A stretch of DNA of 49,336 bases from Desarmillaria ectypa (Eukaryota > Basidiomycota > Agaricomycetes > Agaricales > Physalacriaceae), in assembly GCA_030407005.1 (NCBI GenBank), contig JAUDYN010000018.1, forward strand, positions 1-49,336. Reading direction: 5' to 3'. The position numbers and the translations under genes are program-made. The notes under the pieces were generated by a model that ran no database searches, was not told the DNA's origin, and worked only from the letters and a program-made list of their open reading frames with translations. This document shows, one piece after another, positions 11,222 through 21,946 of the stretch (within the stretch, counting starts at the first letter, position 1; each line of letters opens with the position of its first letter).

Positions 11222-11606
11222 TGTTATGGCTCAGTCTACCACATGACTTGGGACATAAGCTTAGGTCTCAGAGCTGTCTCACATTCAGACAGTCACCTTA
11301 TGATGAGACTTTGGCTAGGTCTTTGGTATGTGAATAGATGATATATGGATGTAATTTAGTCGAAAGATGGAGTACAACTGTGAAGTTTACTCTACTTATA
11401 TATAGATGAAATAATAGAGTCCATGAGAGAATGGTGCTGAAGCTGGTTGGCTCCGGAAGGATCATAGTCCAATAGGAATGTAATAGGGTGACAACCAGTG
11501 TGAACTGGGGTGGTTGTTGGTGAATAGGTCGATACAAAGTGAGGACTTGACTGATTAGATATGATAAAGTCTTGGATATGATGTGAGAAATGGAAAAATC
11601 ATGAAA
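11222..11606 (-). mobile_element. Element E 3' LTR
   Basis: A 385-bp LTR in minus orientation; plus-strand start TGTTATGGCTCAG, end at a mutated TGGAAAAATCATGAAA. On the sense strand it carries ATCTTTCGACTAA (11356-11368 complement) about 30 nt after a TATATA box. That 13-mer is the exact complement of the primer-binding site beside the E 5' LTR at 14936-14948. Flanks do not match those of the 5' LTR (GTTTA versus AGCAC), so the two LTRs have probably recombined with other copies. Confidence 0.88.
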
Positions 11607-11635
11607 TTACCCCCTTGTTAAAGCAGTCATCCCGA
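11607..11635 (-). pseudogene. Element E pol tail and polypurine tract
   Basis: The last 29 bp of the element before its 3' LTR: sense half of the pre-LTR hairpin (GGATGACTGC) and the AACAAGGGGGTAA polypurine tract, as in A1 42520-42546. Everything upstream has been replaced by LTR-1360 copy 2. Confidence 0.8.
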
Positions 11636-12995
11636 TGATATGCTGTCTATGTGTTCACACCTAGATTTTGCGATTTTGTAACAATACTATTGCACATCTA
11701 TCCTATACTAGTGATACATAGAGGACTATAGCTGAGGCTTTGAGCTGATAGTTAAAAGCAGTAAGCAACTGGTAGAGCCAGGACTTAGATGCAACACCAT
11801 TAGTGGGTTAAATCTACCAGCCAGCCAGACTAGTAACTTGAATGCTAGCAGGACTAAGTGAAATACAGCCACTAGCAAACAAAGGATGCTACTAGCACAC
11901 AAAAACCAGGAGCAGAGTACACAGATCTCGTCAAGTTCTGTCACTAGCAGCCCAGACTGGGCATAAACACCTAAGTCAGGATAACTAGTCACATGGCAAT
12001 CTTGAAACAGGACTTAGAAATAAATTAGGAATGGATTAACCTTGAGCCCAGATCCGACTATTTCAATATAGATCTCTTATGATCGATGCTAGTGGAGCCA
12101 GACTGCACCCTCGATCATGATCGGATAGCTGTTACAGGCACCAATATCTGGATATCCATATAACCGCATTACTAGGGCATGTAGTTGTGCCAAGGGTGCG
12201 GAAAGACCAACTGTGGAGTCTCTAGACCAACTAATTGAAAAGAAAACAGACTAGACTGACTATTGCATGATTATTCACCATTATTTATGACTAGCCAAGA
12301 AATCCTTACCAATATACCCTATACCCAGATGATATTTATAGTTTTGCCTCAGTAGTATATAAGTAGTGGGATGGGCACTCGTGCAAAGCAGGCAAGCCAT
12401 CCCCGCAGTTGAGCCCTCACTGGTAGTAACTGGTGTCCCCAATTAAAGGCTTTTGTGCTTAACCTCGATGAAGTGATTAATAGTCGCTAAGTCACCAATA
12501 GAATTGCATTGAATTGAAGTCCATTAGAGTCACTGTTGTGTCCTGCAAGGGTCCGGAGTGTTTTGAAGTTAGTTCAAGCAAAGTTCTTGGAGTTATAGTT
12601 TATTCTTAGGCCAAGAGCGCCACTAGTTAGCCAAGAGTGTGACTGGTCAAGTGTTTATCACTTGTAGGAAGCAGTATAGGGCCAAGAGAGCCACTAGTTT
12701 GAAGCAGTTTCAGTCAGAATGAGCGCAGTAGCTCAAACCAAGTCACTTTTTACCCAATTATGTCTTACCAACCCCACTAGTGTGAGTAGTACTTTGTATA
12801 ACTCACTGGTAATGAATAAAACGTCTTTAAGACAACTGTACTTGATTATTGAAGTCTGCAGAGTGCTTCCATCATACTCAAAACCACCCAAATTCAATAT
12901 TGGTGATTAAGTGTAGAGTAGTAAGAGGTTTAGTGTGATTGGTGTTCATTGCTGTTCCCTAATTCTTTTGTCACTCACTGTTACCAAGCACATCA
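11636..12995 (+). mobile_element. LTR-1360 copy 2, complete
   Basis: A complete 1360-bp repeat, TGATATGC at 11636 to GCACATCA at 12995, with 8-bp imperfect terminal inverted repeats and TG...CA ends. Read on this strand it has TATATAAG at 12356-12363 and AATAAA at 12815-12820, the order expected for an LTR promoter and polyadenylation signal; this sets the strand call. No coding region is evident. Flanks (CCGA and TCAG) do not form a target duplication. It is nearly identical to copy 3 in inverted orientation. Confidence 0.88.
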
Positions 12996-13143
12996 TCAGT
13001 AACAGTCAATGCCTTGGACATGAATGCTACAGGTCGCCATTTGCTATTCTGTTCTTGACTTAGAACAGCCCTGATGGCTCTGTCGCTAGCATCTGCTTCT
13101 ACTCAGAATTTTCCTTCATCGGAGGGGATCATTAGAACAATGT
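12996..13143 (-). pseudogene. RNase H fragment trapped between two LTR-1360 copies
   Basis: A 148-bp scrap whose minus strand aligns with A2 46190-46335, the start of RNase H with its first catalytic Asp (protein block FRVEADAS in A2). It is all that remains of the middle of element E. Both ends abut LTR-1360 termini without target duplications, so flanking pol was deleted after or during LTR-1360 recombination. Confidence 0.88.
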
Positions 13144-14503
13144 TGATATGCTTGGTAACAGTGAGTGACAAAAGAATTAGGGAACAGCAATGAACACCAA
13201 TCACACTAAACCTCTTACTACTCTACACTTAATCACCAATATTGAATTTGGGTGGTTTTGAGTATGATGGAAGCACTCTGCAGACTTCAATAATCAAGTA
13301 CAGTTGTCTTAAAGACGTTTTATTCATTACCAGTGAGTTATACAAAGTACTACTCACACTAGTGGGGTTGGTAAGACATAATTGGGTAAAAAGTGACTTG
13401 GTTTGAGCTACTGCGCTCATTCTGACTGAAACTGCTTCAAACTAGTGGCTCTCTTGGCCCTATACTGCTTCCTACAAGTGATAAACACTTGACCAGTCAC
13501 ACTCTTGGCTAACTAGTGGCGCTCTTGGCCTAAGAATAAACTATAACTCCAAGAACTTTGCTTGAACTAACTTCAAAACACTCCGGACCCTTGCAGGACA
13601 CAACAGTGACTCTAATGGACTTCAATTCAATGCAATTCTATTGGTGACTTAGCGACTATTAATCACTTCATCGAGGTTAAGCACAAAAGCCTTTAATTGG
13701 GGACACCAGTTACTACCAGTGAGGGCTCAACTGCGGGGATGGCTTGCCTGCTTTGCACGAGTGCCCATCCCACTACTTATATACTACTGAGGCAAAACTA
13801 TAAATATCATCTGGGTATAGGGTATATTGGTAAGGATTTCTTGGCTAGTCATAAATAATGGTGAATAATCATGCAATAGTCGGTCTAGTCTGTTTTCTTT
13901 TCAATTAGTTGGTCTAGAGACTCCACAGTTGGTCTTTCCGCACCCTTGGCACAACTACATGCCCTAGTAATGCGGTTATATGGATATCCAGATATTGGTG
14001 CCTGTAACAGCTATCCGATCATGATCGAGGGTGCAGTCTGGCTCCACTAGCATCGATCATAAGAGATCTATATTGAAATAGTCGGATCTGGGCTCAAGGT
14101 TAATCCATTCCTAATTTATTTCTAAGTCCTGTTTCAAGATTGCCATGTGACTAGTTATCCTGACTTAGGTGTTTATGCCCAGTCTGGGCTGCTAGTGACA
14201 GAACTTGACGAGATCTGTGTACTCTGCTCCTGGTTTTTGTGTGCTAGTAGCATCCTTTGTTTGCTAGTGGCTGTATTTCACTTAGTCCTGCTAGCATTCA
14301 AGTTACTAGTCTGGCTGGCTGGTAGATTTAACCCACTAATGGTGTTGCATCTAAGTCCTGGCTCTACCAGTTGCTTACTGCTTTTAACTATCAGCTCAAA
14401 GCCTCAGCTATAGTCCTCTATGTATCACTAGTATAGGATAGATGTGCAATAGTATTGTTACAAAATCGCAAAATCTAGGTGTGAATGCATAGACACCATA
14501 TCA
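13144..14503 (-). mobile_element. LTR-1360 copy 3, complete
   Basis: A complete 1360-bp copy inverted relative to copy 2 (coordinates sum to 26139). Only a handful of differences were noticed, for example near the GCATATCA end and at about 13903. It lies between element E gag and the 148-bp RNase H fragment. Flanks ATGT and GCAT are not a target duplication. With copy 2 it makes a 1360-148-1360 inverted structure. Confidence 0.88.
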
Positions 14504-14783
14504 GCATATTCCTGGGCTAGGGTGGGGGTGGGTCATTCCACCCAGTCATTGGAGGGGCCTGGGGTTGGGGCCCTCCTCTCATTGGTTGTCTTGGAGGAGG
14601 AGGAGGCAGCTGAGAAGCTGACCTGGGAGTGAGAGAGTGGTATCTCTTCTTGTTCTCCCAATTGGATGGCGGAAAGCTGCTGGGGAAGGACATGTTGTGG
14701 ATGTTGGGGAGGGTGGGGTGGAAGTTGTGGTGAGCAATGAGGTCATCACTCCTGTTGGAGAAGTGTTCGGAGTTCCTCTTCAT
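14504..14783 (-). pseudogene. Element E gag N-terminal fragment
   Basis: Minus-strand gag start, open from Met at 14783. It begins MKRNSEHFSNRSDD and contains FPPSNWENKKRYHSL and TGWNDPPPP, which align with A1 gag (MRKKFRHCSDK, YPPQDWENERQLHSF, TGWNDPPSHW). The start codon lies inside the upstream leader ORF in the +1 frame, as in A1. The gag is cut by LTR-1360 copy 3 at 14503. It is Pro-rich and probably disordered; the function of this N-terminal region is unknown. Confidence 0.8.
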
Positions 14784-14889
14784 AGGCTAGTACAAAGAGG
14801 GTGGTGAAGATAATAAGGAGTGCAGCACCACCAATTGCGACACTGAGAGTGATTGTTTTCTGGTTCTGGCAGTTTTCTTTATTGGTCAT
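14746..14889 (-). CDS. Element E membrane-type leader ORF (47 aa)
   Basis: A short ORF starting 46 nt after the primer-binding site. It contains one hydrophobic segment, ITLSVAIGGAALLIIFTTLF, followed by an acidic YEEEL and LLQQE, then a stop. The same design is at 34866 (A1) and 23944 (H), with protein conserved despite many silent differences. The gag ATG overlaps its 3' end in the +1 frame. A single-pass membrane or signal-anchor peptide is the simplest reading; the role is unknown. It could also be a uORF or be fused to gag by frameshifting. Confidence 0.6.
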   Translation of the reverse strand: MTNKENCQNQKTITLSVAIGGAALLIIFTTLFVLAYEEELRTLLQQE

Positions 14890-14935
14890 AGGTCAGTGCT
14901 TCTTTTACAGCTAGTGTAGAAGGAGTGGTGGGTTT

Positions 14936-14948
14936 ATCTTTCGACTAA
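14936..14948 (-). other. Element E primer-binding site (self-priming type)
   Basis: Thirteen bases directly next to the 5' LTR; sense sequence TTAGTCGAAAGAT. It is the exact reverse complement of the predicted mRNA 5' end in the E 3' LTR (11356-11368) and matches 12 of 13 in the E 5' LTR (15083-15095), where one CpG has decayed. It does not end in the TGG expected of a tRNA 3' end complement. Confidence 0.75.
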
Positions 14949-15320
14949 TGTTATAGCCCTGTCTAACATGTGACTTAGGATGTAAGCTTGGCTCTCTAGG
15001 CTGTCTTGTGTTTGGATAATCACCCATATATGAGAGTTTGGCTAGGTCTTTGGTGTCTGTATAGAAGGTATATGATTGTAATTTAGTCAAAAGATAGAGT
15101 ACAGGAGTGTAAACTACTTTGATTATATACTGAAAATACAGCATTATTAATAGATGAAATGGCAAGGTTCATGAGGAAACCTTGTGGAAGTCAGGTGATT
15201 AGTGTCCAATCATAGCAAATTAGCATGACAACTATGGAGAACTGGGGTGGTTGTCGGTGTGTGCATCGATACAAAGTGAAGATGAACTGATTAGATAAGA
15301 TAAATGGAAAAATTGTAACA
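14949..15320 (-). mobile_element. Element E 5' LTR
   Basis: A 372-bp LTR in minus orientation, plus-strand TGTTATAGCCC at 14949 to TTGTAACA at 15320. The sense strand has a TATA-like box near 15121-15132 and the predicted transcript start block at 15083-15095. It is followed in element sense by the primer-binding site, leader ORF and gag, so it is the 5' LTR. It truncates element F on its other side; the base following is AGCAC. Confidence 0.9.
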
Positions 15321-16100
15321 AGCACAAGGAGAGGTCCACACATGAGAACAAGTGGTGATACCATCTGAATCTAGCATGAAGGTGCCCATAGATGCCTCAT
15401 TTCCATCCAATGGGAATGATCTATTTGTGGAAAGACAAATCAGCCAAGATAATAACCAGTGCAACTTCTATGGCTCACCTGATTCTCTCATTTCTAAAAA
15501 TCAAGCCTTTCTACACATCTCCAACTTCTCTGATGCACCCATAGTGATAAGCAAGGGGCAGATAGTAGGCAAGGCTCAGAATCCTTGGAACTGGCTGGAC
15601 AAGCAATGAGACAATTCAGATGTAAAGCAGAGACATGCATACTTTATTCAAGAACTAGTCAAGGCACAGATCTCCAGATCCAACACTATGGGGACATTGA
15701 GCCTTATGATCCAAAGTGAATCTGAAGTCACATCTAAGGCACAATGTAATGCATCTAAACCGGATGATCCAGCTTCCACAGAGCCCATTGAAGGAGGTCC
15801 TAAAACTGCAGATTCATCTCCTGACTCTATTGCCTTTGCTGAAGTTTTGAGTTCTCTTGACATTTCTCCCCACCTGATGGAGGAGTAAAAGAGAAATCTT
15901 GAACTAGTTATCCTTGACAATTCACAGGCTTTTGGGCTTGATGGTAGACTAGGAACAAATGATATGAGAGTGGAGATAAAACTGAAGCCTGATGCTCAGC
16001 CTATTTCATTGCTTCCATTCCCTGTCTCTCCAGCTAATCATGAAGTCATGGATAAGCAGATAGATTCCTGGATACAGCTTAGAGTAATTGAGCTATCCAA
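15321..16100 (+). pseudogene. Element F pol: region between protease and RT
   Basis: Plus-strand gypsy pol of a lineage distinct from A-E. The block at 15352-15609 (FPSNGNDLFVERQIS, FLHISNFSDAPIVISKGQIV) is typical of the region before RT in agaricomycete gypsy elements. Downstream an acidic Ser/Asp-rich linker (15688-15888) leads to FGLDGRLGTNDMRVEIKLKP. The gag and protease are missing because element E abuts at 15320. Stops at about 15607 and 15886 break the frame. Confidence 0.75.
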
Positions 16101-17306
16101 AAGTCCTTAGGCAGCTCCAGCATTCATCATCTACTGCAATAATAAACCCTGCATGGTTATTGACTACCAAAAACTTAACTCAATGGTTATCCCTGATGAA
16201 TTTCCCCTTCTGAAACAAGATGATATCATGCAGGCTCTCAGTGGATCTCAATGGCTTACTACTCTAGACGCATTATCGGGATTCATGCAACTGATTGTAC
16301 ATGAGAATTCTAGGGAGAAGCTGGCATTTCATTGCCATAGAGGACTCTGGAAATTTACATGAATGCCATTTGGATATAGGAACGGACCCAGTGTTTTTCA
16401 ATGGGTCATGCAGAACATTTTGGCACCCTTCCTCTGGATCTTTGCATTAGTCTACATCAATGACATTGTTATTTTCTCTTCATCATTTGAGGAGCACTTA
16501 CAACATGTAGACAAGATACTCAAGGCTATTGAAGGATCAGGAATAACTCTGTCACTGCCAAAATGTCATTTCACATACCAATCACTTCTTCTACTAGGAC
16601 AGAAAGTATTCCGCCTTGGCATGTCCACCCATAAGGAAAAGGTTGAAGCTATAATGATGCTAGAGACTCCTCGCAATGTGCATGAGCTTCAGACCTTCCT
16701 TGGAATGATGGTATACTTTTCAGCTTACATTCCATTTTATGCTTGGATCACCCATCCTCTGTTCCAGTTACTAAAGAAAGGAACATCTTAGGTCTGGACT
16801 GAATTATATGATGAAGCCTTTAAATTAGGAAAGCAAGTCTTGTTGCATGCACCAGTACGAGGCTATGCCACATGAGGATTACCTTATCATGTGTATACAG
16901 ATGCTTGCAATTATGGACTTGCCAGAATTCTCCAACAAGTTCAGCCAATACTCATGCAAGATCTGAAGGGAACTCATATATATGATCACTTAAAGAGTGC
17001 CTTTGACAAGAAGGAGGCAGTACCCCAGCTAGTTCCATGTATTTCTAAGGAATGCAATGATGTACCAATGCCAGGAACTTGGGCATCAAAATTTAAGGAT
17101 ACTACTGTCTATATTGAATGTGTCATTTGTTATTGGTCACATGTATTGAAATCAGGTGAAAGGAACTACTCCCCTACTGAACATGAGGCTTTAGCACTCA
17201 AGGAAGCACTAATCAAGTTCCAACCATATATTGAGGGTGAAAAAATACTAGCTATAACAGATCATGCTGCTCTCACCTGGAGTAATACATTTCAGAACAT
17301 AAACTG
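16101..17306 (+). pseudogene. Element F reverse transcriptase and RNase H
   Basis: RT blocks run in order: MVIDYQKLNSMVIPDEFPLL, WLTTLDALSGFMQL, MPFGYRNGPSVFQWVMQ, then the catalytic box YIND (16453-16464) in place of YIDD, and the thumb LQTFLGMMVYFSAYIP. RNase H follows with YTDACNYGLARIL and ERNYSPTEHEALALKEAL and ITDHAALTW. Stops at about 16360, 16789 and 16873 interrupt an otherwise co-linear frame. The lost catalytic Asp and the stops mean the copy cannot encode active RT. Confidence 0.88.
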
Positions 17307-19265
17307 ATGTTTACTAACTTGGGGCACAATATTTGCTGCTTACCCAAATTTGCATATCATTCACCGAGCAGAGCATGTTCACTCAAATGTGGATCCAATC
17401 TCACATTTACAGTGGTGTCTCCCTCCTCAAGATGGTCCTTTATCTGATGCCATGGAGCCTGTCAATCTATCAAAATCGAATTTGGATAATGATCCCATGC
17501 ACAACATGTATGAGGAGCTTGGACTGAGATTTGAAGAGAAACTCCTTACCATAGGCTCTAAATTCATCACATCTGAGAACTTGAAACAGGATGAATTTGC
17601 TGTTGAGCTAGGAGATATTCCTTTAATCTACAGATCTGAGGTCATAGGGACAACTCGCATGTGTGGTGCCCAGTTATACTCTCTACTCATTGGAATAGAC
17701 TCATTGAAATAGCCTCGGAGAAAATAGAGGCTTGGAGAAAGGTTTATACAGATGATCCACACTTTGCCAAAGTTCTCACTTCATTATAGGACTCTAAAGG
17801 TCAAGTAACACTGCAGTTTCCCCAATATTATTACTCCCATGAGGGCTTGCTTTATTTTGAAGACAGCAATGGAAACAATCATCTCTACATACTCTGGTCA
17901 TTACAAGTAGAGATCATGGATCAAATTCATAACTCACTTACTGAGTCCACACATAGGGGGTACCACAGATGCTATAATCAGCTTGCAGCAACTCATTATT
18001 GGCCAGGTATGTCTCGTGACCTGAGAAAATATGTAAGTACTTGTGATATTTGCCAAAAAACAAAACCTCGATGCCATAGTCCAGTTGGACTCCTTCAACC
18101 CATTCCTATTCCTACTCAGCCATTTAAGATAGTATCCATGGACTTTATTCCTGAACTGCCAAATGCATCAGGATATAACAATATTCTAGTCATAGTTGAT
18201 AAGCTCACAAAATATGCTATTTTTATCCCTTGTGCCACCACTATCACAGAAGATGCTACAGCTCAATTATTTTTTGAGCATGTCATTTCTAAGTTCAGCA
18301 TTCCTTCACAAGTTATTACAGACTGAGACTCTAGATGGCATCACAGTTTCTGGAAGGAAACTTGCAAACTCATGGGAATGAAGTGAGCACTAACTACAGC
18401 TCACCACCCACAAGCTGATGGACAAACTGAGATATTAAACCAAGGATTGGAAATAGCCTTAAGAGCTTATATTGGTCTGGACAGGGATGACTGGAATCAG
18501 TACTTGAATAGACTGGCTCTATCATACAATACAACACCCCATATGAGTACCAAGTATGCTCCTGCTTATCTGCTCTATGGTTTCACTCTGATCACCAGGT
18601 CTTCTCTTTTGACCATCCCTGGATATATCCCTCACCCTCTTGGCAGCCACATAGCAGCCGGACAGGAGCCAGATCATGTACATCTCACTCATGAGAATAA
18701 TAAAGCTGTTGACATGATGGAACAATTTGAAGCCAAATGAGCACAAGCCAAGGAAGCCTTGAAACTCAGTCAATCCTACCAACAAAAGTACTACAATCAA
18801 GGTAGACTCACCTTGGAATTTGAAGAAGGAGATTGGATAGTACTAAATCCTCATACATTGGAACTACTGAAGGATGTTCAAGGGCAAAGAAAGAAACTCC
18901 TAATGAAATAGGATGGACCCTTTGAAATCATCAAAAAGATCAGCCCAGTGACATATCAATTAAGGTTACCCACATCATACAGTATCCACCCAATCCTTAA
19001 TATTGCTCATCTTGAGAAGTACTTACAATCTCCTCCTGAACTTGGTGAAAGACTGACTAAGTGCTTGAATTGAGCAGACTTTGAACAGCTACCTGAGATT
19101 GAAGTAGAAAAGATAGTCACAGAAAGGATGTTCAAGGCTGCTGAAAAGCACTGTCATATCAAGAAATACAGAGTGCAATGGGTAGGACTACCAGAAAATG
19201 AGGATGAATGGAAAACAAGGGATGAATTGCAGAATGCACCCAAGATTTTAGAGGCCTGGTTATGA
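17307..19265 (+). pseudogene. Element F integrase and chromodomain
   Basis: Integrase zinc region (HRGYHRCYNQLAATHYWPGM, CDICQKTKPRC) near 17950-18070, core with IVSMDFIPELP, the second Asp near 18325 next to a TGA, AHHPQADGQTEILNQ, then a GPF-like region and an intact-looking chromodomain end IKKYRVQWVGLPENEDEW at 19160-19220. The chromodomain marks F as a chromovirus that would target modified histones. Several stops (for example 17710, 18326, 18385, 18738, 18909, 19070) are present. The polyprotein ends with TGA at about 19265. Confidence 0.87.
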
Positions 19266-19526
19266 TCACAGCCATCACAACATGCTATCAGCAAAGGATG
19301 ATCAATGTGTGATGTCCCCGAGACATACCAGATATTCTTTATTTTTTTTTGACATCAAACTACACTATGGTGTCACTCAATAATACACTTCTTTGTTCAA
19401 CAAAAATCTTTTATTCAAAGTATAATCCTTTGTTCATGAATAAGCCTTGTTCAATGATCTTTGACAATTTTCGGACACTGAATAAAATTTCAGTGAAATT
19501 TAGTATAAAGACTGACAAAGCATGGA
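19266..19526 (+). other. Spacer between F pol and 3' ORF
   Basis: About 260 bp with no coding signal. It contains a T-rich run near 19338-19349 and several ATG-poor stretches. It may hold an intron or an internal start region for the downstream ORF, but no splice signal stands out. Confidence 0.4.
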
Positions 19527-20561
19527 ATGATGCCTCATTCTAAACTATCCCACTTGAAGATTAGCCATCTGCCTTTACTCTTCATCCAAATCCATATTTT
19601 GCACATAAAACCAAGTTTATTTCTCAGAATGTCCTTCCACCAGGGTTCTATTACCATGTTTGATTGTAACCACTATCTCCACTCATTCTGCATGGCTGTC
19701 CACCACCCAGTACTCCTTGCACTTTTTGAGAGTATCCTCAGAAATGACACTGCCTTCCTAACCAACCTGGACAAGCATATTGTCACTCCCAAACAGGGTG
19801 ACCAGATAATCTACAAGCCATCTTACATGCTTGGGTCAGCAGGATGGGCTATCCTTCAAACCCTCTTGGACATTGTCATGGCTGCCATACACAATATTAC
19901 TCCATATCAGGGAAGATCTCAGCACCCACTCACCATTCCAGAATCAGCATTTGAAGAGCTTGGTATTTCCTCACAAAACAAAGTAAACATCACTCATTTC
20001 CATTGCCACCTGAACTATCTCTTTACTCTTGCCTGCCACTCTTGCAATGAGCTCCTGAACACCCTCAGGGCCTTCCAGCAGGCACTACACATTGGCATCA
20101 TATGGCTGGCCTCAAGGATCAATTACAGCATAGGGAAAGGGTTCCAAGCTCGCATCAACTGGAGCACATTCATAGGGATGAGCTGGGATGAATTTCTATT
20201 CTGCATCTCCCCTGCTATGGTCTTAGCAGAGGCCCATCACCAGGGTCTCACAGCTGAAGAGATTACTATGCACTATTACACCAACAATGAGCAAGCCCTC
20301 ATACATTATATCCCTTACTCCCCCATTGGTTACTCTGACTTAGCCACATATATTCATTTCCCCTATGACCCACAATACCTGCAAACTTCCTTCTTTGAGG
20401 ACTTGCCTTGCCTTATCATGAATTATGCTGAAAACAACACCTCCTCTACTTCCAGCATCCCTTCCACAGCTACACTCACCTCTAGTACCAACTTTAAAAT
20501 GAAAGATTCAGTTATTGAAGATATTACAGAACAAATGGGAAACCTGTCCTTGGAAGGTTGA
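19527..20561 (+). CDS. Element F 3' accessory ORF, 344 codons, unknown function
   Basis: The longest unbroken frame in the decayed part of the window. The likely start is the Met at about 19629 (MSFHQGSITMFD), because the first 34 residues look like spacer; this gives about 310 residues. The protein is mostly helical in appearance, rich in His, Ser and Leu, with YMLGSAGWAILQTLLDIVMA, HPLTIPESAFEELGIS and WLASRINYSIGKGF as recognisable blocks, and a Ser/Thr-rich acidic C-terminus. No signal peptide or clear membrane span. It lies between pol and the polypurine tract, the position of env in retroviruses, but nothing suggests an envelope. I do not recognise a function. It remains open although neighbouring pol has many stops. 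Confidence 0.6.
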   Translation: MMPHSKLSHLKISHLPLLFIQIHILHIKPSLFLRMSFHQGSITMFDCNHYLHSFCMAVHHPVLLALFESILRNDTAFLTNLDKHIVTPKQGDQIIYKPSYMLGSAGWAILQTLLDIVMAAIHNITPYQGRSQHPLTIPESAFEELGISSQNKVNITHFHCHLNYLFTLACHSCNELLNTLRAFQQALHIGIIWLASRINYSIGKGFQARINWSTFIGMSWDEFLFCISPAMVLAEAHHQGLTAEEITMHYYTNNEQALIHYIPYSPIGYSDLATYIHFPYDPQYLQTSFFEDLPCLIMNYAENNTSSTSSIPSTATLTSSTNFKMKDSVIEDITEQMGNLSLEG

Positions 20562-20571
20562 GTTGGCAATT

Positions 20572-20588
20572 GTTGACTGGGGGGGCTC
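20572..20588 (+). other. Element F polypurine tract
   Basis: GACTGGGGGGGCTC just before a TGTTATGG LTR start. The seven-G run ends three bases before the presumed 3' LTR, the usual place for plus-strand priming. Confidence 0.6.
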
Positions 20589-20962
20589 TGTTATGGATAT
20601 CAGTCAGGTAACATTAGTCAACAGTCACCAACCACTTACTATACCAATTATCACAAATAATTATATAATTTTTGTTATTTCTCCTTTCTTTCTTTTTCTT
20701 TCTTTTTCCTTCTTCTTCTACCTTCTTCAATACTCTTCCAGAACCTTCACTCAAGTATAATATATATTTGAGTATCATAGTATGCTCAAGAAATATCTAA
20801 TTTTTACTTCTTGAACTCCATGACCTAGTATGAACCTAAGTGAAAGAGATTAGTTATGCCAAGTGCTTTTTGGATCTTCTTAGCTACCCCTAGCACTTGC
20901 TAAACTCTCAGTCAGAGCCTTCTTGGTAAAACTGAACTCATTATTCTATATTTGCTTTTGGC
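20589..20962 (+). mobile_element. Probable element F 3' LTR
   Basis: Begins TGTTATGGATATCAG right after the polypurine tract. The end is uncertain; TTTTGGCA at about 20962 is taken because minus-strand element G coding begins there. No second F LTR exists in the window to confirm it. It contains a roughly 60-nt pyrimidine-rich stretch (about 20675-20735) and an ATATATATTTG block near 20760. Confidence 0.5.
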
Positions 20963-21945
20963 ATAGTTCTTGAACTAGTACTACAGGATCATACTTAGTC
21001 AAATTAGCCAGATTCCTAACATGTACCCATATAGAAAGGGTAGCTTTGGTGGTGGACATTGTTTTAGTGGTGTAAATGGAACATAGAGTCCAGTCTATTT
21101 TAAAGGGGTGGTACCAGACATGATAAGATACCCTCTTGTTAGGGCTCATCTCAGGGATAGGGGATGGGGATGGTTCTGATGTCTTGGATCATTGCTCCTT
21201 CTATAGGAGGGAGGTGGTGTTGTCTTCTTTATCTAGTACTTCTTTTATGGTGACCTTATCCCTCTTTTTACTACCTGTGCATGAGTGGGTCCTCCCTGTT
21301 CTTCAGCCATATTAGTGCCCTATAGAGAATTACCAGAGATGGTGCAGTTTCCAGAGGCATCATTCTTTATAGTGAAGATTCACTCTAGAACAACAGGGCA
21401 GGCCTGAGTTGTCTGGATAGATGGTTTGGCTTTCCCTTTTTTCTCTGGGCCTAGTATTTCAGTTCTCCTGGAGTCACTGTCTCAGGAAATGGTCACTCTT
21501 GTGGCATTGCTAGAGGTTGTTCAGCCTTGGTAGATGCTTAAGAGGTTCTCCACAGGCCCTAGCAAAGCAGGACTTGACTCTTTAGAGAGTGCAGAAGCTT
21601 TTGACTTCAGAAGCCTGAGGGCATCCCATCTACTTGCTTTGGTCCTGAGTGTAGCTTATATTGTGGTGCTGGCACCACCTGGCATATCCTGCACTTTGTC
21701 AGAGAGGTGAGATTTGGTGTAAATCATTGTGTTGTTGCATTTAGTTAATGTGTCATATCAGTTCAGAGTGATTGATTCTTTTGATAAGCTTAGAGTGAAG
21801 TAAACAGAGGTAGTAAAATTGTCCTTGTCATGAATGCATGTAGATACAAGTGAGTCTGTAAAACTAGTATAAGTCTGCCCAGCAGAGATTGAGAGCCTAC
21901 CAATAGGAGTTCTGGTCATTAAAGAGGAATCAGACTTTTGATGAC
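20963..21945 (-). pseudogene. Element G pre-protease region
   Basis: Minus-strand fragment. The 20946-21149 frame contains HPFKIDWTLCSIYT and KATLSIWVHVRNL, matching A1 KPFGIDWTM and AKVVLSI. Upstream sequence reads in the -1 frame relative to the nucleocapsid (GQTYTSFTDS block shared with A1 GQTDYYEN). Protease and the rest of pol are missing, the join with F LTR being near 20962. Confidence 0.75.
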
Positions 21946-21946
21946 C
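21914..21946 (-). promoter_or_regulatory. Stop-adjacent RNA hairpin, element G
   Basis: Starts at the last base of the nucleocapsid TAG (21948-21946). Lower stem GGTCAT pairs perfectly with ATGACC (21919-21914), a single bulged A (21920) follows, and the upper stem is partly decayed around loop TCTGATTC. It is the same shape as in A1 with different bases, including compensatory changes. Confidence 0.65.

Noticed and set aside
12719..12910. 63-codon ORF repeated in LTR-1360 copies 2, 3 and 6
   Set aside because: In copy 6 the middle is shifted by indels, so the frame is not conserved; identity in copies 2 and 3 simply follows their DNA identity.
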